Shown one piece after another: positions 8,996-16,265 of a DNA stretch of 64,000 nt; positions within the stretch are counted from its first letter, which is position 1, and each line of letters begins with the position of its first letter. Source of the DNA: Thiohalophilus thiocyanatoxydans (GTDB lineage: Bacteria; Pseudomonadota; Gammaproteobacteria; UBA6429; Thiohalophilaceae); NCBI RefSeq assembly GCF_004366735.1, contig NZ_SOQX01000002.1:372001-436000 (forward strand), read 5' to 3'. The notes under the pieces are model-generated. The model searched no databases and was not told the origin of the DNA. It saw only the letters and a program-made list of their open reading frames with translations. Both the position numbers and the translations under genes were made by a program.

Positions 8996-9331
8996 TTATA
9001 CGCAACCTGTCGGCTTGGGCAGACCGGCATATTTACATGCCTGCTTGCCGGGGCCATAGGGGAACAGTTCGTACAGGTACTTGCTGTTACCTTTTTCCTT
9101 GCCCAGCTTCTTGCCGATCGCTTTGGTCAGTACACGAACTGCCGGCGCGATCTGATACTCTTCATAGTATTCGCGCAGGAAATTGATAACTTCCCAATGG
9201 TTTTCGGTCAGATCCTGACCTTCGTCTTTTGCCATATACTCGGCAACTTCCGGAGTCCAGTCGGCCAGATTGGAAAGATAACCTTCTTCGTCGACTTCCA
9301 GCTCTTTGCCACCTACGTTGATAGTACCCAT
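8996..9331 (-). CDS. dsrC: DsrC, sulfur-carrier substrate of DsrAB
   Basis: The 111-aa protein carries both redox cysteines of true DsrC on its flexible C-terminal arm: Cys99 (GKQACKYAG) and the penultimate Cys110 (KPTGCV). TusE proteins keep only the penultimate one. DsrC takes persulfide sulfur from DsrE and presents it to DsrAB; the released form then interacts with DsrK. It sits 39 nt after dsrH. A second family member without cysteines is encoded at 15575-15916. Confidence 0.98.
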   Translation of the reverse strand: MGTINVGGKELEVDEEGYLSNLADWTPEVAEYMAKDEGQDLTENHWEVINFLREYYEEYQIAPAVRVLTKAIGKKLGKEKGNSKYLYELFPYGPGKQACKYAGLPKPTGCV

Positions 9332-9370
9332 CGTTTATCTCCTATTAAGATACTGTGTGTGGATTGCTCA

Positions 9371-9679
9371 TTAAGTCCATGCGCTGACTTTGTCGTTATC
9401 GACAGTCAGCTGAACGAAATCGCTGTAGTCGACAACCTTGATGCCGTCGATCAGCTTGCTTTCGTCGATGCCTCGGGCTTTCAGATCAGGACCCAAAACA
9501 TAGAAAGAGACATCTTTCATGGCACCTGAAATTTTGTCAGCGGATGCTGTGCCCTTCATCGCACCATAAACCCCGTCTTCATACAGCATGACAGAGCTGC
9601 CTTTGAGAGCGTGACTAATGGCGCTGTCGAGGGAGTTACGCTCAAAAGGCGATTTATTTACAGTGTGTAAAATCGGCAT
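9371..9679 (-). CDS. dsrH: DsrH, TusB-like subunit of the DsrEFH sulfurtransferase
   Basis: The 102-aa protein begins MPILHTVNKSPFERNSLDSA and has the DsrH/TusB fold with VLGPDLKARG in the second half. It contains no cysteine. Residue 20 is alanine, where A. vinosum DsrH (from memory) has Cys20. It should still complete the DsrE2F2H2 hexamer, leaving DsrE Cys78 as the only sulfur-carrying site of the complex. The gene is 18 nt after dsrF. Confidence 0.95.
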   Translation of the reverse strand: MPILHTVNKSPFERNSLDSAISHALKGSSVMLYEDGVYGAMKGTASADKISGAMKDVSFYVLGPDLKARGIDESKLIDGIKVVDYSDFVQLTVDNDKVSAWT

Positions 9680-9697
9680 TTTTTTCTCACCTTATAC

Positions 9698-10105
9698 TTA
9701 GAAGCTCAATACGACGTCGGACTCATCCATCAGTTTGGCGAGTTCCTCGGCAGAGACCACCTTGATGGAATCTTTTTCCGCCCAGTCGTCATCTTCGTCT
9801 TCGTATTTCAGATCGAGGAGATCCTCGACTGTCAGACCGCGCGCGTCCAGCGACTCTTTTTCAACATAAATCTTCTGAACATCGTAGTCGCCCAGAGCAG
9901 AGTAGGTCGGCGAGAAGTTCTTGATGCCGAGCCCGGATGTATCCTGGCCTTTCATGATCTGGTAAACACCATCATCAACAAAAGCCAGTGAAACGTCCTG
10001 TTCAAAAGCGGCGCCAATCAGTACGACTTCCAGGGATTCCCAGGCATAGACCGTACCGTAGGGCGCCCGGCGGTTCAGATATAAAAAATTCTTCACATCA
10101 GACAT
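9698..10105 (-). CDS. dsrF: DsrF, TusC-like subunit of DsrEFH
   Basis: The 135-aa protein begins MSDVKNFLYLNRRAPYGTVYAWE, typical of DsrF/TusC, and has no cysteine. It is a structural subunit of the DsrEFH heterohexamer that relays persulfide sulfur toward DsrC. It lies 13 nt after dsrE. The C-terminal half has an unusual acidic stretch (KYEDEDDDWAEKD). Confidence 0.95.
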   Translation of the reverse strand: MSDVKNFLYLNRRAPYGTVYAWESLEVVLIGAAFEQDVSLAFVDDGVYQIMKGQDTSGLGIKNFSPTYSALGDYDVQKIYVEKESLDARGLTVEDLLDLKYEDEDDDWAEKDSIKVVSAEELAKLMDESDVVLSF

Positions 10106-10118
10106 GAGGCACCCCTAA

Positions 10119-10511
10119 TCAGTCGCCAAATACCATGAGACGATCCGCCTGTACACAGCCTTCGATCAGCTGTCCCAGACCAGAGATACGGAAACCGGGG
10201 GCAATGTTATTGCCGTCCTTACCGTTTCGACTCTGTTCGCCTTCATCAACAATACCGCGGCGTTGTGCAGCTGCGACACAAACCACCAGATCCAGTTCGT
10301 GTTTGCTGGCCAGTTCAGACCAGGTGTTCACGATGTTCAGATCATCCTGCGGCGGTGTGGTGTAACGCGTACCGTTATTTACGCCATCATGATAGAAAAA
10401 TACACGAAAGACCTCATGACCGGCATCCAGCGCGGCCCTGACAAAGTTCAGGGCCGAGGTGGAGGCTTCATGATTGTAAGGGCCTTCGTTAACCTGAATA
10501 ACATACTTCAT
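10119..10511 (-). CDS. dsrE: DsrE, persulfide-carrying subunit of DsrEFH
   Basis: The 130-aa protein is a DsrE/TusD family member. The functional cysteine is at position 78 (LDLVVCVAAAQRRG), the same number as the essential cysteine of A. vinosum DsrE. DsrE carries sulfur as a persulfide and hands it to DsrC. The downstream residues QRRGIVDEGEQ match the family. It lies 20 nt after dsrB. The presence of dsrEFH itself marks the oxidative direction of this dsr pathway. Confidence 0.97.
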   Translation of the reverse strand: MKYVIQVNEGPYNHEASTSALNFVRAALDAGHEVFRVFFYHDGVNNGTRYTTPPQDDLNIVNTWSELASKHELDLVVCVAAAQRRGIVDEGEQSRNGKDGNNIAPGFRISGLGQLIEGCVQADRLMVFGD

Positions 10512-10531
10512 CTGATTAACGTCCCCTTGGT

Positions 10532-11611
10532 TTAGAAGCGGATGTGGGTTGAAGCGTTCAGACTGTTACGGGCACCACGCCAGTTATCGATGTGATACTT
10601 GGTAAAGGGCAGTCCGGTTACTTCGAAGAAACGCGGCCAGCCGATACGCTCGATCCAGTCGTTGATACGCTCCCAGTCTTTCGCACCTTCTTTGTATTCC
10701 TTGAGGATGCGCTTGACGAGTGCAGTCGCTTCAGGCCAACGCGGCGGGTTGTTCGGAATACCGGAGGCAACCAGCTTCTGGAACGTCGGCTTGCTACGGG
10801 CGTTGGAGTGGTTACCACCAACCCAGATAGCCAGCTTGGTGTGTTCCGGATCGTTGATCTGCATCGGCGGGCAGGGCGGGAAGCAGGCACCACAACAGAT
10901 GCATTTCTTCTCGTCCACTTCCAGAGATGCCTTGCCGTTAACCATGGCCGGACGAATCGCGGCAACCGGGCAACGGGCAACAACCGAGGGACGCTCACAC
11001 ACATTGGCAACCAGATCATGGTTGATGCGCGGCGGCTTGGTATGCTGAACGTTGATGGCGATATCACCCTGACCGCCACAGTTGATCTGGCAGCAAGACG
11101 TGGTGATATGCACACGGTTGGGCATGTTGCAGTTCTGGAACTCGTCGACCAGCTCATCCATCATGGCCTTGACCACACCGGAGGCGTCGGTACCCGGGAT
11201 GTCGCAGTGCAACCAGCCCTGGGTATGCGAGATCATCGCAACCGAGTTACCGGTACCACCAACGATGAAGCCGGCGTCGGTCAGGGCGGTGATCAACGGA
11301 TCAACCTTGGCCGCGTCGGAGACCATGTATTCGATGTTACTGCGGATGGTGAAGCGCACGTAACCGTCACCATACTTTTCGCCGATTTCAGTCAGCTTGC
11401 GCAGGGAATAAACATCCAGAATACGCTGGGTACCGGCCTTGACGGTCCAGATTTCATCACCGCTATGGGCGACGTGGCGCAGAACACCCGGTTTCGGGTG
11501 TTCGTGGAATTTCCACAGGCCGAAGTTCTTGCGCATTACCGGATGCATGTACTGGAAGCCGTCAGGGCAACCAGATTCAATAGGTTGACGCATGTCTTCG
11601 TATGCCATCAT
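10532..11611 (-). CDS. dsrB: DsrB, dissimilatory sulfite reductase beta subunit (oxidative type)
   Basis: The 359-aa protein has the siroheme/4Fe-4S cysteine region (TSCCQINCGGQGDIAI, residues 171-186; Cys214 in VVARCPVAAIRP) and an inserted ferredoxin domain (CICCGACFPPCPPM, 237-250). With DsrA it forms the heterotetramer that oxidises DsrC-bound sulfur to sulfite in the cytoplasm. An AGGAG-type ribosome site precedes ATGATG; the second ATG is an equally possible start. Confidence 0.98.
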   Translation of the reverse strand: MMAYEDMRQPIESGCPDGFQYMHPVMRKNFGLWKFHEHPKPGVLRHVAHSGDEIWTVKAGTQRILDVYSLRKLTEIGEKYGDGYVRFTIRSNIEYMVSDAAKVDPLITALTDAGFIVGGTGNSVAMISHTQGWLHCDIPGTDASGVVKAMMDELVDEFQNCNMPNRVHITTSCCQINCGGQGDIAINVQHTKPPRINHDLVANVCERPSVVARCPVAAIRPAMVNGKASLEVDEKKCICCGACFPPCPPMQINDPEHTKLAIWVGGNHSNARSKPTFQKLVASGIPNNPPRWPEATALVKRILKEYKEGAKDWERINDWIERIGWPRFFEVTGLPFTKYHIDNWRGARNSLNASTHIRF

Positions 11612-11657
11612 TCTCTCCTGATTGAGTTAATCTTACTTAATCTGTCAACCTTGCTGG

Positions 11658-12917
11658 TTAGCCTGCTGCTTCTTCAGCCTTGCGGGCAAACCATTTCTCG
11701 GCTTCTTCGTCCCAACCGTCAGTACGAACATAGGAAGACTGACGCGGGTTGTTGACCATGTGCGGATCGACCTCGATACCGATACCTTCGAGGAAGTTGA
11801 CCAGGCCGATGCGCTCGATCATTTCACCGGTACGCTCGTGTTCCAGGGCGTTTTCGGCGAAGAAGTCGATGGTTTCCTCGGCGATTTCGACCAGACGTTC
11901 GTAGTCTTCTTCGCTTTCCAGCTTCATGAAGGGAACAATAACGGTACCCATCAGGTCACCGATCTTCAGTGTACGCTTACCACCGATCAGCAGGGTGATA
12001 CCGCGGTCGTCGCCGGGAGACAGTGCCTTGTTCATGACGTTCAGGCAGTGCATGCAGCGTACGCAGTTGTGGTTGTCCACTTCCAGCGTGTCGTCGTCTT
12101 TCAGGCTCAGTGCCTGGGTCGGGCAACGGGTGACAACGTTGTCGATAACGTATTCACGACCCTTGGCCTTGACGAAGTTCTTGACTTCTTCCTGGTCGAC
12201 TTTCATGTCGTCGCGCCAGGTACCGATTACGGCGAAGTCGGCACGTTCGATGGCGTTAACGCAGTCGTTCGGGCAGCCGGAAACCTTGAACTTGAATTTG
12301 TAGGGCAGGGCCGGACGATGCACGTCATCGGTAAAGTTGTTGACCAGCCAGCGCTGAATGCCGTGCTCGTTGGCACAGGACTGTTCGCAACGGGCGGAAC
12401 CAACGCAGGACATGGCGGTACGGACGCACGGACCGGCGCCGCCGAGGTCCCAGCCGTATTCGTTGATTTCGTCGAAGAAGTGCTGGGTACCGTTGGTGGT
12501 GGTCCCGATGAACATGATGTTACCGGTCTGACCGTGGAAGGTGACCAGGCCTGAACCGTGTTTTTCCCAGCTGTCGCCGAGCTGGTTCAGCATGTCAGTG
12601 GTGTAGTAGTTACCTGCCGGCGGCTGAACGCGCAGGGTATGGAATTCGCGGGAAGCGGGGAATGCGTCGCCAACTTCGGAGAAGCGCGGAATGATCCCGC
12701 CGCCATAACCGAATACAGAAACGGTACCGCCTTTCCAGTAACCCTTGCGGGTTTCGTAAGAGTGCTCCAGCTGCCCCAGCAGGGAACTGGCCATTTCATT
12801 AATGCGTTCGTCGGGATGGTCGTCGCGCAGACGCTTAAAGCCGGAAATAAAGCTGGGCCAGGGGCCTTTCTCCAGCTCATCGAGCATCGGAGTGTCATAC
12901 ATTTTCTTTGCAGCCAT
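11658..12917 (-). CDS. dsrA: DsrA, dissimilatory sulfite reductase alpha subunit (oxidative type)
   Basis: The 419-aa protein shows the siroheme-4Fe4S ligand pattern C-x5-C (Cys171 and Cys177, SCVGSARCEQSC) and C-x3-C (Cys215 and Cys219, SGCPNDCVNAIE), plus the ferredoxin insert (CVRCMHCLNVM, 285-295). Catalysis is the six-electron conversion between sulfide-level sulfur and sulfite, here run oxidatively. The start is supported by AAGGAG six bases upstream. It is the first gene of the 14-gene operon and is divergent from the dioxygenase gene at 13418. Confidence 0.98.
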   Translation of the reverse strand: MAAKKMYDTPMLDELEKGPWPSFISGFKRLRDDHPDERINEMASSLLGQLEHSYETRKGYWKGGTVSVFGYGGGIIPRFSEVGDAFPASREFHTLRVQPPAGNYYTTDMLNQLGDSWEKHGSGLVTFHGQTGNIMFIGTTTNGTQHFFDEINEYGWDLGGAGPCVRTAMSCVGSARCEQSCANEHGIQRWLVNNFTDDVHRPALPYKFKFKVSGCPNDCVNAIERADFAVIGTWRDDMKVDQEEVKNFVKAKGREYVIDNVVTRCPTQALSLKDDDTLEVDNHNCVRCMHCLNVMNKALSPGDDRGITLLIGGKRTLKIGDLMGTVIVPFMKLESEEDYERLVEIAEETIDFFAENALEHERTGEMIERIGLVNFLEGIGIEVDPHMVNNPRQSSYVRTDGWDEEAEKWFARKAEEAAG

Positions 12918-13417
12918 GGTGTTCTCCTTAAGGGGTTACCCAAATAAGCCGTTTTACGTTTTGCCTTACAACCCCACCAAGCCGTGGGATTAACACATCT
13001 TTTCAAAGTTACTGCGAAGTCTATGCCGCAATATTTGTGACGAGTATCGTACTGATGGGGTGAATTGGACCCCCCGGGTTATCCCTTATGGGGTATATCC
13101 ACCGATACTACATCTAGGGGCTGTCAGCCCGTCTATATACAATTGCCGTCCCGGTTCCTGTTCCAGGGACCAGTAATACAGTGTGTTGCGCTGTATTACC
13201 AGCTGGGTATTCGTCTTGCGGTCGCGGTATGCTCTAATCAACACCCTGCAATCGACCGGTTGTCAGGCGCAGCGCCGGATTACGGAATCCGCTGCGGATT
13301 CATTCCGGCCTATATAAAAGGTGGTCATTGCCATGCCGGCAATATTTTTACATACCCGAGTAAAACAGTCGGGACGCCTCGTAAAATGTGGGCGTATTCT
13401 ACTGATGAACAGCCAGA
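12918..13417. promoter_or_regulatory. divergent control region between dsrA and the TauD-like gene
   Basis: This 500-nt non-coding stretch must hold the dsr operon promoter (leftward) and the promoter of the rightward sulfur-accessory cassette. I could not fix a convincing sigma-70 pair on the dsrA side. Visible dyads are GTAATACAG (13173-13181) with its inverse at 13191-13199, and the palindrome GAATCCGCTGCGGATTC (13285-13301). A near-dyad ATCCCTTATGGGGTAT lies at 13081-13096. Any of these could bind a sulfide-responsive regulator, but none is proven. Confidence 0.5.
13173..13199. promoter_or_regulatory. 9+9 bp dyad, candidate operator
   Basis: GTAATACAG and its exact reverse complement CTGTATTAC are separated by 9 nt. 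The arms are AT-rich enough for an operator, and the site lies midway between two divergent sulfur gene sets. A transcribed hairpin is the alternative. Confidence 0.35.
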
Positions 13418-14332
13418 ATGCAAATCATTAATGCACCAATAAAAAACGCGGGTGTCGATGTTGCCGCGTTTGATCTCGACAATGCGCGCGCCTATCGGCA
13501 ATGGCGGGACCGGCGCCTGGCCGGCTATCCGGCCAGCACCGACGGGCTGCGGGTGCCGGTCGCCGATCCCGCGCAACTCACCGGGGCCGAGCTGGCGGCC
13601 CTGCGCGATCGGATCCAGCGCTGCAATATGGCGATCTACGCGATCGACCCGGCGCAGACGGGGCGTGAACCGATCCGCGCCCTGGGCCGGCAGCTGGGGC
13701 TCGAGCATCTGGATGGCAATCTGTGCGCTGACGAGGACAGCCTGACCGCATTGCAGGTGATCCCCGAGGGGCGCCAGCAGGGCTATATTCCCTACAGCAA
13801 CCTGCCGCTGAGCTGGCACACGGACGGATACTATAATAAGGGCGATCAAATGATTCGGGCCATGCTGCTGCACTGCGTGCGTCCGGCGGCCAGCGGCGGC
13901 GAGAATGCCCTGCTGGATCATGAAATCGCCTATATCCACTTGAGAGATACCGAACCCGCCTATATCTCCGCCCTGATGGCGGCGGATGCGATGACCATTC
14001 CGCCCAATGTGGAGCAGGGGGTGGAAATTCGCGGCGCCCGCAGCGGGCCGGTCTTTTCCGTCGATGGCCGCACTGGCAGTCTGCATATGCGCTATACCCA
14101 TCGCCAGCGCAGCATCGAATGGAAAGCCGATACCCTGACCCGGGAGGCCGTGGCCTGCCTGCGCGAGTTTCTGGCCAGCGAGTCGGACTATATTTTCCGG
14201 CATCGGCTGGCGCCGGGCGAAGGGATCGTCTGTAACAACGTACTGCACAGCCGCAGCGGATTCGACGACGACCCGGCGCAACCGCGGCTGCTGTACCGGG
14301 CGCGCTATTACGATCGCATCAGCGAGACATGA
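13418..14332 (+). CDS. TauD/TfdA-family Fe(II)/2-oxoglutarate dioxygenase
   Basis: The 304-aa protein has the facial-triad motif H134-T-D136 (LSWHTDGYYN), distal His277 (NNVLHSRSGF) and a C-terminal arginine (Arg290 or Arg294) for 2-oxoglutarate. The spacing fits the TauD/gamma-butyrobetaine hydroxylase superfamily, but the substrate cannot be told. It opens the plus-strand cassette divergent from dsrA, so an organosulfur or sulfur-carrier substrate is possible but not shown. The ribosome site before ATG 13418 is weak, leaving the exact start open. Confidence 0.85.
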   Translation: MQIINAPIKNAGVDVAAFDLDNARAYRQWRDRRLAGYPASTDGLRVPVADPAQLTGAELAALRDRIQRCNMAIYAIDPAQTGREPIRALGRQLGLEHLDGNLCADEDSLTALQVIPEGRQQGYIPYSNLPLSWHTDGYYNKGDQMIRAMLLHCVRPAASGGENALLDHEIAYIHLRDTEPAYISALMAADAMTIPPNVEQGVEIRGARSGPVFSVDGRTGSLHMRYTHRQRSIEWKADTLTREAVACLREFLASESDYIFRHRLAPGEGIVCNNVLHSRSGFDDDPAQPRLLYRARYYDRISET

Positions 14333-14340
14333 AAAGCGTG

Positions 14341-14522
14341 ACTCTCGCCAAGGCGCAGAGCCCGCAACGGGAACAGGGCATTGAATTACATTACTTTGCG
14401 TCTCTGCGTCTTGGCGAGAGAACAGCAAAATCAACAGTAAGCTCTGGCAGAGACGCCGAGCTCGCAACGGAAACAGGATGTCAAATTAACATGGCGTTGC
14501 GTCTCTGCGGCCTGGCAAGAGA
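14341..14522. repeat. two tandem palindromic units, about 80 bp each
   Basis: Unit 1 pairs 14342-14360 (CTCTCGCCAAGGCGCAGAG) with 14402-14420, one mismatch. Unit 2 pairs 14442-14460 with about 14500-14522. Both share an inner CGCAACGG(G)AACAGG segment and end in GAGAACA, so they are diverged copies of one element. They belong to the same CGCAGAG-type family found elsewhere in this window and separate the dioxygenase from the next gene. Confidence 0.7.
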
Positions 14523-14552
14523 ACAATCAACTTACAGCAACAGGACAGGATT

Positions 14553-14744
14553 ATGCTCTGGTTAAGTGAAGTGTTACTGCAAAACCACGATCTGGAAAGT
14601 TTTGAACAACTGGAAAAAGTGATCGTGGAAAAAGCCAAGGAAGGGGAGATGTTCTTTCGGATGGACGTGAAGCCGCCGTTTCAGGATACCCCGGCCAATT
14701 GGGAAGAGCGCCTGGAAGCGGTCTTTACCTCCCGCACAAACTGA
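14553..14744 (+). CDS. 63-aa protein of unknown function
   Basis: This small acidic protein (MLWLSEVLLQNHDLES...) has no cysteine, signal peptide or membrane segment, and is predicted to be largely helical. It ends 21 nt before the Cas6-like gene and is preceded by ACAGGA about 7 bases before ATG, so it looks translated and co-transcribed with its neighbours. I do not recognise a family. Its link with the Cas6-like and DsrC-like genes is the only clue to its role. Confidence 0.65.
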   Translation: MLWLSEVLLQNHDLESFEQLEKVIVEKAKEGEMFFRMDVKPPFQDTPANWEERLEAVFTSRTN

Positions 14745-14765
14745 ATCAACCCGAGGTGGTCCGAC

Positions 14766-15440
14766 GTGTTCTGGAATGAAGAAAACGACGAACAGCAGGA
14801 ATTTGTGATCCCCGATAATGTGGTGGATGTGGTTTTCGCCGTGAAAGATTGCCCGTGTCTGCCGGCGGAACACGCCTATCCGCTGGCCGAGGCCCTGCAG
14901 CAGACGCTGCCCTGGCTGGCGGAGGAGGAGCAGGTCGGTGTCCATCCGATCTACGGCGCCGAAAGCGGCAACGGCTGGCAACGCCCGGCGGATCCCGATG
15001 CCCCGATCTATCTTTCCCGGCGTCAGAAAATGACCCTGCGCGTCCCGCGTGAGCGGGTCGAGGACGCCAGGCAGTTGTCCGGCAGTACCCTGGAGGTCGA
15101 CGGCTACAGCCTGACCGTCGGCGAGGCCAAAACCCGTCTGCTGAGCGATCTGCCGACCCTGTTCGCACGCAACGTGGCGACCCGCCCGGGACTGAGCGAA
15201 GACGAGTTTCTCGAGCAGGTGGCCCGGGAACTGCAGGAACTGGATGTGCAGGTGAAGAAAATGATGGCCAGTATCGAGCGGGATATTCGCACGCCGGACG
15301 GCCCGCTGCACACTCGCGGACTGATGCTGGCCGATCTCACCCCGGAAGATTCGGTCCGGCTGCAGGAGACGGGGCTGGGACCCCACCGCAAGCTGGGCTG
15401 CGGCCTGTTTGTGCCGCAAAAAGGTATCAAGGCGGTTTGA
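14766..15440 (+). CDS. orphan Cas6/Cmx6-like RAMP-fold protein
   Basis: The 224-aa protein matches the pattern I know for Cas6 of the MYXAN subtype (Cmx6). It has an N-terminal strand VDVVFAVKD, then LPAEHAYPLAEAL (His36) and GVHPIYG (His60), a central LRVPRER strand, and a C-terminal glycine-rich loop G-L-G-P-H-R-K-L-G-C-G-L-F (residues 203-215), the RNA-binding loop of RAMP proteins. Cas6 proteins process CRISPR RNA, but this window has no array and no other cas gene. It is embedded between a 63-aa unknown and the RspA gene, next to dsr. A non-CRISPR RNA-binding or RNA-cleaving role is inferred. Confidence 0.75.
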   Translation: MFWNEENDEQQEFVIPDNVVDVVFAVKDCPCLPAEHAYPLAEALQQTLPWLAEEEQVGVHPIYGAESGNGWQRPADPDAPIYLSRRQKMTLRVPRERVEDARQLSGSTLEVDGYSLTVGEAKTRLLSDLPTLFARNVATRPGLSEDEFLEQVARELQELDVQVKKMMASIERDIRTPDGPLHTRGLMLADLTPEDSVRLQETGLGPHRKLGCGLFVPQKGIKAV

Positions 15441-15537
15441 ATCGCGGCCAATATGGTCGAAAACTCACGAAAAGTATTCACCCTGTCGGCGTTTTTTGGT
15501 TTAATAAGCGCCCTTTAATATTCAGCAATTGTAATTT

Positions 15538-15546
15538 TGGTATGAT
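15538..15546 (+). promoter_or_regulatory. extended -10 upstream of the rspA-like gene
   Basis: TGGTATGAT fits TGnTATnAT, 28 nt before the ATG, followed by a GAGAGGGGA ribosome site. No good -35 is seen, as is usual for extended -10 promoters. It would let the DsrC paralogue be transcribed apart from the Cas6-like gene. Confidence 0.45.
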
Positions 15547-15574
15547 CTATTGATTTGAGAGGGGACAAAGCGAA

Positions 15575-15916
15575 ATGGCTTACGAACTGAACGGCAAGAC
15601 CATTGAAACCAACGAAAACGGCTATCTGCTGGATCACAACGAGTGGAACGAGGAGCTGGCTCAGGTCATCGCCAATGAGGAAGGGCTGGGTGAACTGACC
15701 GAAAAACACTGGGACATCATCAACTACCTGCGTGATGAGTACATCAACAATGCCAGTAACCAGCCCAATGAGCGGACCATTCTCAAGGCGATGGGCGAAA
15801 AATGGGGTGCCAAAATCGGTCAGAAGGATACCTTCTCCCTGTTCCCCAAAATGCCCTCCAAGCAGGGCGGTAAGGTCGCCGGACTGCCGGAAAGTCGCCG
15901 CAAGGGCGGGTATTAA
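15575..15916 (+). CDS. RspA-type DsrC/TusE paralogue lacking both redox cysteines
   Basis: The 113-aa protein aligns along its length with the DsrC encoded at 8996-9331 (ELNGK.IE.NE.GYL, LTE.HW.IINYLR, LFPKMPSKQGGKVAGLPE). However, Cys99 is replaced by Gly99, and the penultimate cysteine is lost in the tail ESRRKGGY. It has no cysteine at all, so it cannot carry sulfur. Cysteine-less DsrC relatives have been grouped as RspA (regulatory sulfur-related protein). It might compete for DsrAB, DsrEFH or DsrK, or act on gene control; this is inference. Confidence 0.85.
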   Translation: MAYELNGKTIETNENGYLLDHNEWNEELAQVIANEEGLGELTEKHWDIINYLRDEYINNASNQPNERTILKAMGEKWGAKIGQKDTFSLFPKMPSKQGGKVAGLPESRRKGGY

Positions 15917-15967
15917 TTCCGGCATAGACCAAAAGTGATATAGGCGTGGCGGGCCCGGCCTGCTAAA

Positions 15968-16009
15968 TTGAGCCACAATCACGAATTCAGATACTATTTA
16001 TATAAATAG
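15968..16009 (+). promoter_or_regulatory. promoter with overlapping 16-bp palindrome
   Basis: TTGAGC (15968-15973) and TACTAT (15992-15997) are 18 nt apart. The perfect palindrome CTATTTATATAAATAG (15994-16009) overlaps the -10 and the likely start point, an arrangement that fits repressor control of the 69-aa gene 18 nt further on. Confidence 0.45.
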
Positions 16010-16026
16010 AGAGCGAGGTAACCGCT

Positions 16027-16236
16027 ATGAGCTCAAAAGCAGAAAAGATCGCCAAGTTGATCGAAATGCAGAAGCAATTCATCGAATACGAACAGACCCA
16101 CGGCGTGGATCCCAAGGACTACTATGCCCCGGAATCCGGTCACACCCTGGACGGTTACCGTCAGCAGTACCGCGACCTGGCCATGGACGTCCTGGATGAA
16201 GCGCACAAAGAGGTCGGTTCCAAGGCCTTCAGCTAA
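16027..16236 (+). CDS. 69-aa protein of unknown function
   Basis: The product (MSSKAEKIAKLIEMQKQFIEYEQ...) is a charged, probably helical soluble protein without cysteine, signal or membrane segment. A GAGCGAGGTAA ribosome site precedes the ATG, and an intrinsic terminator follows 30 nt after the stop, so the gene is well bounded. I do not recognise a family. It sits directly after the rspA-like gene and may act with it. Confidence 0.7.
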   Translation: MSSKAEKIAKLIEMQKQFIEYEQTHGVDPKDYYAPESGHTLDGYRQQYRDLAMDVLDEAHKEVGSKAFS

Positions 16237-16265
16237 TCGCTCTTTATTGCGAAAATAGCTAATAA

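Noticed and set aside
13060-13420. dsr promoter hexamers on the minus strand
   Set aside because: Several partial TTGnnn/TAnnnT pairs can be drawn but none with both good boxes and spacing, so no exact promoter is claimed.
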